Shown: positions 35,027 to 43,006 of the stretch, piece by piece
How positions within the stretch are numbered: the first letter of the stretch is position 1
Layout: each line of letters starts with the position of its first letter
Assembly: GCF_000970455.1 (NCBI RefSeq)
Contig: NZ_LAJG01000005.1
Location: 248,001 to 312,000, forward strand
Length of the DNA: 64,000 bases
Source: Devosia soli
GTDB lineage: Bacteria; Pseudomonadota; Alphaproteobacteria; Rhizobiales; Devosiaceae
Direction of reading: 5' to 3'
The notes under the pieces: generated by a model
Seen by the model: the letters and a program-made list of their open reading frames with translations, nothing else
Database searches by the model: none
What the model was told of the DNA's origin: nothing
Made by a program: the position numbers and the translations under genes

Positions 35027-35779
35027 ATGAAACCCGGTATTGCGTGGATCATCGGGGGCGGCTCCGGAATTGGAGCCGCGGTCACCAAGCAATTGGCCGC
35101 GCTCGGCTGGACGGTCGCGATTTCTGGCCGTCGTGAGGACAAGCTCGCAGCGGTCGCGGCAGCCTCTCCAAATATCCGCCCCTACCCGCTCGATGTGACG
35201 GATGGCGCAGCGGTCGACGCAACGGCTGCAAAGATCGCCGTGGACCTAGGTGGCATCGATCTCTTCATTTTCGGAGCCGCGGCCTGGGAACCGATGAAGG
35301 TTGGCGACTACAGCTTTGAAAAGTTCAAAACCATCGTCGACACCAACTATTTGGGGCTCATCCGGCTTGCCAATCCGGTCATCGCGCAGATGCGCAACCA
35401 GGGAAGCGGGCATTTTGCCGTGATCGCATCGGTGGCAGGCTATTTCGGTCTGCCGCGGTCCGCTGCCTATTCTTCGACGAAGGCCGGTCTCATCAACCTG
35501 CTCGAAACGATGCGGACAGAACTTGCACCGAGCAATATAAAGGTGCGGATGATCGCGCCGGGTTTCGTCAAATCGGAGCTAACGGACAAAAACGACTTTC
35601 CGATGCCGTTCCTGATGGAAACCGAGGACGCCGCGACGCGGATCGTCGAGGGTTTGACCACATCGGACAGGTTCGAAATCGCCTTTCCGCGGCGAATGGT
35701 GTGGCTGATGAAGACCATCCGCTTCCTGCCCTACCCCGTTTTCTTCCGGCTGATGAAGCGGCTACTTCCTAAAAAGTAG
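35027..35779 (+). CDS. Short-chain dehydrogenase/reductase
   Basis: NAD(P)-dependent oxidoreductase of 250 residues. The Rossmann motif is IIGGGSGIGAAVTKQLAALG (about 8-27). The catalytic Ser and Tyr-x3-Lys are in IASVAGYFG and RSAAYSSTKAG. The C-terminus is basic and hydrophobic (WLMKTIRFLPYPVFFRLMKR), suggesting membrane association and a lipid-like substrate. It begins three bases after the ChrR stop, so it is part of the sigma operon. An SDR belongs to the conserved RpoE-ChrR regulon as I recall it. Confidence 0.88.
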   Translation: MKPGIAWIIGGGSGIGAAVTKQLAALGWTVAISGRREDKLAAVAAASPNIRPYPLDVTDGAAVDATAAKIAVDLGGIDLFIFGAAAWEPMKVGDYSFEKFKTIVDTNYLGLIRLANPVIAQMRNQGSGHFAVIASVAGYFGLPRSAAYSSTKAGLINLLETMRTELAPSNIKVRMIAPGFVKSELTDKNDFPMPFLMETEDAATRIVEGLTTSDRFEIAFPRRMVWLMKTIRFLPYPVFFRLMKRLLPKK

Positions 35780-35862
35780 AAGATGAACGGCAAGGTTCTT
35801 GATGCGCTTCGGAGAAGCACGCGGGATGCGGCTTTTCCGAAGCTCTCATTGTTGAGAAGATG

Positions 35863-37098
35863 TCAGTTCGGACGGCGGTATTGATAGATGCCGACGTCGA
35901 TCGAGCCATTCGCGAAGCCAGCCTCGCAATAGCTCAGATAATAGACCCACTTGCGCTTGAACACTTCGTCGTAGCCAAGCGGTGCGATGACCGGCCAGCG
36001 TTCAAGGAAACGCTCGCGCCAAAGTCTCAGGGTCTTGGCATAAGAAAGGCCGAAGTTCTCGACGTTTTCCAGCACCAAGCCGTATTTTTCGCCGAACTCT
36101 CGCATCACGGTTTTCGTTAGCAGCATGCCGCCGGGGAAGATGTAGCGCTGGATGAAATCCGGCCCGGAGCGATAGCCTTCGAAGTCAGCCTCGTTGATGG
36201 TGATCGCCTGGATGGCGGCCGTGCCGCCTGGCTTGAGGCGATCATGCACGGTCTTGAAGTAGCTGGGCCAATTTTCCTCGCCCACCGCCTCGATCATCTC
36301 GATGGAGCCGATGTGGTCGAACTGCCCCTCGGTGTGGCGATAGTCTTCGAACACCAGCTTGGCGAATTCATCGAGTCCCTGCCGTGCGAGACGCTCCTGG
36401 CCGTATTTGAGCTGTTCGGCCGAGAGGGTAATGCCGCGCAGATTGGCCTTATAGTCACGGCCGACGGTTTCGGCGAAGCCGCCCCAACCGCAGCCGATTT
36501 CAAGGACTGACGAGCCGGGCGTGATGCCGGCCATGTCGGCGACGCGGTGATATTTGGCGCGCTGGGCTTCCTCAAGAGTCTGATCGCCCAACGTGAAGAT
36601 CGCCGACGAATAGGTCATCGAGGGGTCGAGCCATTGCCCGTAGAATTCGTTGCCGAGGTCATAGTGTTCGGCAATGTTCTTCTTCGAACCTTCGAGCGTG
36701 TTGCGGCGCGAGAGATGATAATGAAGATCGGCGGCGGCGCGGCGGAAGAAGCCATTGCCGGCGCTTTCAAACATTTTCCGGTTTTGGAGGAAGAAGCGGA
36801 ACAGCGCCGTGAGGTCATCGACTTCGATGTCGCCATTCATATAGGCGGCAGCAAAACCAACCGTGCCGCGGCGCATGGCCTCTCTGATCACCTTGAAATT
36901 GTTGAGCCGGAGGACCGAATGCTCGCCGGTCTTGGTATTGCCAATGGTGCGCGCGCGACCATTGGGCAGGATCACCGTCACCGCGCCGTATTTGGGGTTG
37001 CCGATCAGCGAAACGCCGATCCGTTCGACAATCCGGGAAACGAGACGGGTCCAGAGGGTGGCGCCCGTTTGGGTGTGTTCGACTGCAGATTTACTCAT
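35863..37098 (-). CDS. Cyclopropane-fatty-acid synthase-like methyltransferase
   Basis: SAM-dependent fatty-acid methyltransferase of 411 residues. The SAM motif is VLEIGCGWGGFAETVGR (about 205-221), with NTLEGSKKNIAEHYDLGNEF upstream and the family-specific EMIEAVGEENW and YIFPGGMLLT. CfaS makes cyclopropane acids; a related enzyme in RpoE-ChrR organisms makes methylated precursors of furan fatty acids, and sequence alone does not separate the two here. It is last of three genes driven from 39284. An ATG at 37143 is possible but lacks a ribosome site. Confidence 0.9.
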   Translation of the reverse strand: MSKSAVEHTQTGATLWTRLVSRIVERIGVSLIGNPKYGAVTVILPNGRARTIGNTKTGEHSVLRLNNFKVIREAMRRGTVGFAAAYMNGDIEVDDLTALFRFFLQNRKMFESAGNGFFRRAAADLHYHLSRRNTLEGSKKNIAEHYDLGNEFYGQWLDPSMTYSSAIFTLGDQTLEEAQRAKYHRVADMAGITPGSSVLEIGCGWGGFAETVGRDYKANLRGITLSAEQLKYGQERLARQGLDEFAKLVFEDYRHTEGQFDHIGSIEMIEAVGEENWPSYFKTVHDRLKPGGTAAIQAITINEADFEGYRSGPDFIQRYIFPGGMLLTKTVMREFGEKYGLVLENVENFGLSYAKTLRLWRERFLERWPVIAPLGYDEVFKRKWVYYLSYCEAGFANGSIDVGIYQYRRPN

Positions 37099-37114
37099 TG
37101 CGCCGCTATACCTA

Positions 37115-37891
37115 CTATCGCGAGGCTGGCCGGCGCGTTGCATGCGGCTTGCGCAGCTTGAGCGTCGGAGGCACCCCCTTAAGCCAAAGCTGCAACGCTT
37201 CCCAGTGGATGCCTACCAATACTTTAACGGTCATTAAGGGATATGCAAGCAGCAGTTTGAAGAGAGTGCCATCGCTCAGCGGACGATGCTTTCCTTCAAA
37301 GTAAGCGGTTAGCAACGCGCCCTCGCTGGTGGTCAGCGTGATGCCCAAAAACACGTCTTCGCGCGGCGGGCGAATGGCGAAGCGGTAGTTTCCTTCGAGC
37401 GTGTTGAAGGGGGAAACATAAAGCGCCTTGGCGTTCTCGTGGTGAACCCTGCCCGCCTGCTCTTCGACTGCCGCGGGATAAAAATGATGCTCGCCAAAGG
37501 TGTTGGACACTTCATGGAGCATGAAGACGATCTTGCCTTCGGCATTGGCGCAGAAATAGACCGCAATGGGGTTGAACGCGTAACCGAGAATGCGCGGATA
37601 GGCGAGCATGCGGATGCTAGCGACGTCGCGCACGCCAGCCGCTTCCGCCTTGCGGCGAACGAACGTTGCCAGATCTGTGCCGTCGCGCGGACCGAAATCG
37701 CGCAGGAACAGCGAGACGAGGTTGAAGCGATTGAGGGAAAAGAGTTTCAAGCGCTCATCGAGCCCGACGAGACGCTCGACATCGACCAGCATCGAAAAGA
37801 CACGATAGCGCAAATGATGGCGCTTGGGGCGAACGCGCTTGTGGACGACATCGCCCACATAAATGGCGCCGTCTTCACCCAACCAGGTCAT
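37115..37891 (-). CDS. DUF1365-family protein
   Basis: Protein of 258 residues. Family features are HKRVRPKRHHLRYRVFSMLV, YPRILGYAFNPIAVYFC, VSNTFGEHHFY and SPFNTLEGNYRFAI. DUF1365 proteins regularly sit between an FAD-dependent oxidase and a CfaS-like methyltransferase, as here, and are tied to fatty-acid modification. The activity itself is not established by sequence. The start shares a base with the stop of the oxidase (TAATG). Confidence 0.87.
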   Translation of the reverse strand: MTWLGEDGAIYVGDVVHKRVRPKRHHLRYRVFSMLVDVERLVGLDERLKLFSLNRFNLVSLFLRDFGPRDGTDLATFVRRKAEAAGVRDVASIRMLAYPRILGYAFNPIAVYFCANAEGKIVFMLHEVSNTFGEHHFYPAAVEEQAGRVHHENAKALYVSPFNTLEGNYRFAIRPPREDVFLGITLTTSEGALLTAYFEGKHRPLSDGTLFKLLLAYPLMTVKVLVGIHWEALQLWLKGVPPTLKLRKPHATRRPASR

Positions 37892-39225
37892 TATTCGGCT
37901 GCCCTGATCTGGCTGTCGCCGTCGACCCAATTGTGCTCGATGCGATAACGATGGTTGGGAACGCTCCAGGGACGGGCGACCGGCCCGATGCGCTCGGCGA
38001 CTTCGAGGCCGGACTGCAGGCCATCCTCATGAAAACCGTAGCCCATCCAGGCCCCGGCGAACCACGTGCGGTTCTGTCCCTGAATCTGCCAGAGATCGCG
38101 CTGCGCGGCGATGGCGGCAGCGTCAAAGAGCGGATGCTCGTAGTCGATCACCTGCTGAACCGTGCCCGGCGCAAACTCGGCATGGGGATTAAGCGTGACG
38201 AAAAGGTTCGTCGTGGTCGGCAGGGGCTGGAGCTTGTTCATCCAATAGGTGAGGCTCAACGAGTCTTCGCCGCGCTTGCTGCGGAGGTAATTCCAGGCCG
38301 ACCAGAGGTGCCGGCGCTTGGGCATGAAGCGCGTGTCGGTGTGCAGCACGGCGCGATTGTTGGTGAAGCGGAAATTCGAAAGGACGGCGCGCTCGGCGTC
38401 GCTCGGCTCGGCAAGGAGCGAGAGGGCCTGATCGGCATGGCAGGCGAGCACCACATGATCGAAATGCCGGTGCGATCCATCTGCGAAATAGATTTCCGCG
38501 CCTTGGGCATGACGGCGAATGGTGGTGATGCCGGCGCTTGTGACCGTTTCAAATGCGCTATCGGCAAGGAGGCGCGAAATATATTGGCGCGAGCCGCCCG
38601 TGACCGTGCGCCAGATGGGACGGCCAGCGACCTGCAGCAGCGAATGATTGGAGAAAAAGCCGATAAAGGTGCGGGCGGGAAAATCGAGCATGCCGCGCGA
38701 AGGGGTCGACCAGATGGCGGCAGATACCGGCAGGATGTGGTCATCGATAAAGGCCTGCGAATAGCCAAAGCGAACGAGAAATTCGCCGATCGATAAATCA
38801 TCATCGCAATCCCCGATCTGCTTTTCGGCGTCACGGAAGAAGCGCATGATATCGGCAACGAGCTGCCAATGGCGCGGACGCGCGATGTTGCGCGCCTGGC
38901 CGAAAAGGCCGCGAAGGAGCTTGCCGGAATATTCCATTTCCCCCGCGCCGACAGAAACCGCGAAGCTCATGTACGATCGGGACGTTTCGACGCCGAGATG
39001 ATCGAAGAGCGCAGTGAGATTGGGATAATTCTGCGCGTTGTAGACGATAAAGCCGGTATCGACCGGGACCCGGCCATTGGCGGTTTCGGCGAGGACCGTA
39101 TTGGTATGGCCACCGAGGCGGTCGGCCTTTTCGAACAGGGTGACCTTTTGACTGCGGGAGAGAAGCCAGGCGGCTGATAGACCCGAAATGCCCGATCCGA
39201 TAACGGCGATGGACGAGGAAGTCAT
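37891..39225 (-). CDS. FAD/NAD(P)-binding amine-oxidase-like flavoprotein
   Basis: Flavin oxidoreductase of 444 residues. The dinucleotide motif IAVIGSGISGLSAAWLL begins at residue 6, followed by LFEKADRLGGHTN. Later parts are VDTGFIVYNAQNYPNLTALF and a C-terminal WFAGAWMGYGFHEDGLQSG FAD contact. It is the first gene of a three-gene operon with DUF1365 and the CfaS-like enzyme and probably oxidises or desaturates membrane fatty acids. The ATG at 39225 lies just after an RpoE-type promoter, and the longer frame from 39291 would run back through it. Confidence 0.9.
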   Translation of the reverse strand: MTSSSIAVIGSGISGLSAAWLLSRSQKVTLFEKADRLGGHTNTVLAETANGRVPVDTGFIVYNAQNYPNLTALFDHLGVETSRSYMSFAVSVGAGEMEYSGKLLRGLFGQARNIARPRHWQLVADIMRFFRDAEKQIGDCDDDLSIGEFLVRFGYSQAFIDDHILPVSAAIWSTPSRGMLDFPARTFIGFFSNHSLLQVAGRPIWRTVTGGSRQYISRLLADSAFETVTSAGITTIRRHAQGAEIYFADGSHRHFDHVVLACHADQALSLLAEPSDAERAVLSNFRFTNNRAVLHTDTRFMPKRRHLWSAWNYLRSKRGEDSLSLTYWMNKLQPLPTTTNLFVTLNPHAEFAPGTVQQVIDYEHPLFDAAAIAAQRDLWQIQGQNRTWFAGAWMGYGFHEDGLQSGLEVAERIGPVARPWSVPNHRYRIEHNWVDGDSQIRAAE

Positions 39226-39254
39226 GTTCGGGTCAGTCTCCGTGTAGTCAATCA

Positions 39255-39284
39255 AAACTACGAACGAAGCTACGTATTGGATCA
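39255..39284 (-). promoter_or_regulatory. RpoE-type promoter of the fatty-acid modification operon
   Basis: On the minus strand TGATCC (39284-39279) is followed after 18 bases by TAGTTT (39260-39255). Outside the hexamers the spacer also resembles that of the sigma promoter: AAT follows TGATCC, and TTCG precedes TAG, in both. It ends 29 bases before the ATG at 39225 and lies in the 74-bp gap after recJ. Confidence 0.75.
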
Positions 39285-39299
39285 GCCGCAAGTTTCGGG

Positions 39300-41090
39300 C
39301 TAGCGCGGTAATCGCGCGATATCGATCAAGCGAAACTGCACCTGTTCGCGGCCCTGATAGTGATCGATCGCGAGGCTTCCGGCGAAATGGAGGCTCTGTT
39401 CGCCATCGCGCAAGAGCATGTCGCCCAAAGGCGTGCCTGCGGCCCGGAAGGCGATGGCTTTCAGGCGGGCGCCGTCTTCGGAGGTGAGCGAAAAACTGAC
39501 ATGGCCCCCTTTTCCAACCACCTGCGCAAAGCGCGCACGATGGGCGGGAAAGGCGAACACCGGCGCCGGATTGCCGGAGCCGAACGGGCCGGCGCGCTCG
39601 ATGGTGTGGAGGAGATCAACCGTCGCGCCGCGGGCCGTCAGCGCTGCGTCTATCTTGAGCGCAGACGCGGCGCGGGCTGTGGCAACGCTCTGACTTAATT
39701 GATCGGCGATGAAAGAGCGGAACGGGCCGAGATCGCCGGGGCGCAGGGTGACGCCAGCCGCCATGGCATGGCCACCGCCCTTGGGGATGAGGCCGGTTTC
39801 GACGGCGGCGATGACGGCGCTGCCGAGGTCGACGCCGGGCATGGAGCGGCCGGAGCCTGTGCCCGTACCATCGGGATGCAGGGCAATGGCGAAGGCGGGG
39901 CGCTCGAAGCGCTCCTTGAGACGCGCGGCGATGAGGCCGACGACCCCCGGATGCCAATTGGCGGAGGCGAGGACGAGGACCGGCGGCCCCTCCCCGCTGA
40001 CGATTTCGGCGGCGGCGACAGCAGTGGCTTCTTCGACGGCTTCGACCTCGATGCGCTGGCGCTCGGTATTGAGTTCATCGAGCTTGGCGGCGATGACGAG
40101 AGCTTGGTGCTCATCGTCGAGCGAGAGAAGCTGAGTGCCGAGGGCGGCATTGCCGATGCGGCCGCCGGCATTGATGCGCGGGCCGATGAGAAAGCCCAGA
40201 TGATATGGATTGAGCGGACCGCTGACGCGGGAAGCGAGCGCGAGAGCCGACATGCCGCGATTGTCGCCGCGACGCGCGACTTCGAGGCCGCGGATGACGA
40301 AGGCGCGGTTGAGACCAACGAGCGGGACGACATCGCAGACAGTGCCGAGGGCAACGATGTCGAGCAAGCGCAGCAGATCGGGAAGCCCGGTATCTCCGCG
40401 CTGGCGGAGAGCACGATTGACGGCGACGAGGACCATGAAGGTAACGCCGGCGGCACAGAGATAGCCTAGGCCTGAAATGTCGTCCGGGCGGTTGGGATTG
40501 ACCAGGGCCGTTGCGGGCGGGAGGTCGTGATCGGAAAGGTGGTGATCGATGACGAGGACATCGACGCCGCGATTGCGGGCGTGAGCGATGGGGCCATCGC
40601 TGGTGGTGCCGCAATCGAGCGTGATGATGAGCGTGGCGCCGGCATCGATCAGCTTGTCCATGGCCGCGATATTGGGGCCGTAGCCTTCAAAAATGCGATC
40701 GGGAATATGGACCTGTGGCGTGAGGCCGAAATGGGCGAGATATCGCACCATGAGGGCGCAGGAACTCGCGCCATCGACGTCGTAATCGCCGAAAAGGGCG
40801 ATGGATTCATTGTCGGCAACGGCCTGGGCCAGGCGGGTCGCGAGGTCGTCCATCTGCGTCAGGGTCGACGGGTCCGGCATGAGATTGCGGATCGTCGGCT
40901 CGAGGTAGGCTTCGGCCGCATCGAGCTCGACGCCACGACCAGCCAGGATGCGCGCGACGATGTCGGAAATGCCGGTGCGCTGGGAAATGGCGGTGGCGAG
41001 GCGGCTGCCGGCGATATCGAGACGGTCGACCCAGGCGCGGCCGAGGACCGACTGGCTGACATCGAGAAAATTTCGGCGCGTTTCCAGCAT
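39300..41090 (-). CDS. recJ: Single-stranded-DNA-specific exonuclease RecJ
   Basis: 5'-3' exonuclease of 596 residues for recombination and mismatch repair. DHH-family motifs are IALFGDYDVDGASS (I), TLDCGTTS (II), VLVIDHHLSD (III, with DHH) and the DHHA1 part GSGRSMPGVDL and PKGGGHAMAAG. The C-terminal OB domain is complete. The order glpX-recJ is usual in Hyphomicrobiales. Confidence 0.95.
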   Translation of the reverse strand: MLETRRNFLDVSQSVLGRAWVDRLDIAGSRLATAISQRTGISDIVARILAGRGVELDAAEAYLEPTIRNLMPDPSTLTQMDDLATRLAQAVADNESIALFGDYDVDGASSCALMVRYLAHFGLTPQVHIPDRIFEGYGPNIAAMDKLIDAGATLIITLDCGTTSDGPIAHARNRGVDVLVIDHHLSDHDLPPATALVNPNRPDDISGLGYLCAAGVTFMVLVAVNRALRQRGDTGLPDLLRLLDIVALGTVCDVVPLVGLNRAFVIRGLEVARRGDNRGMSALALASRVSGPLNPYHLGFLIGPRINAGGRIGNAALGTQLLSLDDEHQALVIAAKLDELNTERQRIEVEAVEEATAVAAAEIVSGEGPPVLVLASANWHPGVVGLIAARLKERFERPAFAIALHPDGTGTGSGRSMPGVDLGSAVIAAVETGLIPKGGGHAMAAGVTLRPGDLGPFRSFIADQLSQSVATARAASALKIDAALTARGATVDLLHTIERAGPFGSGNPAPVFAFPAHRARFAQVVGKGGHVSFSLTSEDGARLKAIAFRAAGTPLGDMLLRDGEQSLHFAGSLAIDHYQGREQVQFRLIDIARLPR

Positions 41091-41199
41091 GGGCTGGTGT
41101 TAGGCGATTTGAGGCGGGGGTGGAAGGGGTTGCGGGATGGTTAGAGGCAGATCGCCGGGACGATCGGGGATGTTGGTCGAACAGATATTCGTGAAGCAG

Positions 41200-41487
41200 C
41201 TAATCCCGCAACGTCCGCCCGCTCCAAGTGTCTCTGAGGCGATCGCGAGCTTCCTTTAGCAGCAGAGGATAATCGGCTTGGAAGGGCGCGCTCAATTGCG
41301 TTTCCAATTCCGCCAGCAATCCGTGGAGGACCCCGATTTCTGCGGGGCTTTCGAAACACGCCTCGTCTGGCGTGCTGGCGCCCTCGTCACTGGACCAGCG
41401 AGAAAGAAGCTCGAAGAGCACAAGCGCCGCGTCCGGCGAAAGCCGGATTTGCGCGCTTCCCGGATCAGGGTTCAGATCGTGTGTCAT
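41200..41487 (-). CDS. Small uncharacterised protein, 95 residues
   Basis: Acidic soluble protein with the helical stretches DAALVLFELLSRWSSDEGAS and PAEIGVLHGLLAELETQLSA. No family recognised. The amino-acid make-up is protein-like and no competing reading frame is better, but no clear ribosome site precedes the ATG at 41487. It lies between recJ and a VOC-family gene on the same strand. Confidence 0.55.
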   Translation of the reverse strand: MTHDLNPDPGSAQIRLSPDAALVLFELLSRWSSDEGASTPDEACFESPAEIGVLHGLLAELETQLSAPFQADYPLLLKEARDRLRDTWSGRTLRD

Positions 41488-41584
41488 TGCGTAAATCTAC
41501 AAGCTCAGAAGAGGTTCGCAATCAACGCAATCGCCACCGGGGTTGAAACCCGGCCACCTTTCGGATCACCGAGGTCGATGGGGC

Positions 41585-41959
41585 TTATTTTGGCGGGCGC
41601 GTGCGGGCGCAGAGTTTGTTGCCGTCGGGGTCGCGGAGATAGGCGACGAAGACGCCGATGGGGCGCAGATTGGGTGGGGTTTCGGCGGAGGTGCCGCCGT
41701 TTTCAGTACCGGCGCTGTGCCAGGCGCGAACGTGGTCTGCGGATTCGGCGAAAATGCCGATGGTGCCCCCATTGGCGGCGGTGGCTGGTTGGCCGTTGAT
41801 GGGTGTAGTCACCATGAGACGGCTGCCTTCGTGGGCATAGACCAATCGGCCGCCCGCATCCATTTCGCCCGGCTTGCCGCCGAGGGCGACGAAGGTGGCG
41901 TCATAGAATTCCTTGGATCGGGCGAGGTCGTTGCTGCCGATCATGACGTGGGAGAACAT
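41585..41959 (-). CDS. VOC/glyoxalase-family protein
   Basis: Protein of 124 residues with the paired beta-alpha-beta modules of the vicinal-oxygen-chelate fold. The start MFSHVMIGSNDLARSKEFYD carries the first metal His, and the end YLRDPDGNKLCAR is the usual second half. It could be a lyase, a dioxygenase-like protein or an antibiotic-binding member; the substrate is unknown. Confidence 0.87.
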   Translation of the reverse strand: MFSHVMIGSNDLARSKEFYDATFVALGGKPGEMDAGGRLVYAHEGSRLMVTTPINGQPATAANGGTIGIFAESADHVRAWHSAGTENGGTSAETPPNLRPIGVFVAYLRDPDGNKLCARTRPPK

Positions 41960-41995
41960 GGTTTTACTCCAAGAAAGGGTGCACGAATCAAAAGC

Positions 41996-42982
41996 TCAGC
42001 GCGCGTGGCGGGCCTTGATCCAGCGGGTGGTCTGGCTCCACGAGCGCATGACGACGGTATTGGTTTCGACCCAATGACGGCGGAGCTTTACGCCTTCGAC
42101 GAGAGAGCCGTCGGTGATGCCGGTGGCGGAAAAGAGGACGTCGCCGGCGGCAAGTTCGCTGACATCGTAGATGCGGTTGGGATCGGTAATGCCCATTTCG
42201 CGCGCGCGGGCGCGCTTGTCGGGCGTATCGAGGATCAGTTTGCCCTGCATCTGGCCGCCGATGCAGCGGAGGGCGGCGGCGGCAAGAACGCCTTCGGGGG
42301 CACCGCCGGAGCCGAGATAGATATCGACACCGGTGTCTTCGGTATTGACCGCGTGGATGACGCCGGCAATGTCGCCATCGCTGAGGAGTTTTACGGAAAC
42401 ACCGGCGGTGCGCAGCTCTTCGAGGAGGCCGGCGTGGCGGGGGCGATCGAGGACGATGGCGGTGATTTCGGAGACCGGAACGCCCTTGGCCTTGGCGAGC
42501 GCCTTGACGTTTTCGGTGGCGGACCACTCGATATGCACGGTTTCGGGCGCGTATTCGGCGCCGATGGCGATCTTGTGCATGTAGACGTTGCGGGCAACGT
42601 TGAGCAGACCACCGCGCTCGGCCATGGCAAGCACCACCAGGGAATCCGGCTGATTCTTGGCGCAGAGGGTGACGCCTTCAAGAGGATCGACGGCTATATC
42701 GACTTCGGGACCTTCATCGGCGCCGACAGTTTCGCCGACATAGAGGTGGTCGCATTCGTATTGCTCGCCCTCGCCGATGACGATGCGGCCAGCGACGGAA
42801 ACGCGCTCCAATTCCTTTGACATTGCGGCGACGGAAGCATCGTCCGCGGCCTTTTCATCGCCCTTGCCGCGCCACTCGGCTGCGGCGACGGCGGCGCGTT
42901 CGGTGACGCGGACCATTTCGAGGGTCAGGGTGCGATGAAGATTGGCCGGGCTGCGGGCGTCGTCGGCCTTGCTGAGCTTCAT
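41996..42982 (-). CDS. glpX: Class II fructose-1,6-bisphosphatase
   Basis: Gluconeogenic phosphatase of 328 residues, full length. Signatures are VIGEGEQYECDHLYVGETVG, the metal-phosphate site DIAVDPLEGVTLCAKN, and YLGSGGAPEGVLAAAALRC. It lies 24 bases after the homoserine dehydrogenase stop, the standard rhizobial order. Confidence 0.95.
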   Translation of the reverse strand: MKLSKADDARSPANLHRTLTLEMVRVTERAAVAAAEWRGKGDEKAADDASVAAMSKELERVSVAGRIVIGEGEQYECDHLYVGETVGADEGPEVDIAVDPLEGVTLCAKNQPDSLVVLAMAERGGLLNVARNVYMHKIAIGAEYAPETVHIEWSATENVKALAKAKGVPVSEITAIVLDRPRHAGLLEELRTAGVSVKLLSDGDIAGVIHAVNTEDTGVDIYLGSGGAPEGVLAAAALRCIGGQMQGKLILDTPDKRARAREMGITDPNRIYDVSELAAGDVLFSATGITDGSLVEGVKLRRHWVETNTVVMRSWSQTTRWIKARHAR

Positions 42983-43006
42983 TTTGTCCCCTCGCCCCCG
43001 AAATGA

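Noticed and set aside
41536..41570. CCGGG/CCCGG inverted repeat upstream of the VOC stop
   Set aside because: Short stem, no T tract on either strand; too weak to call a terminator.
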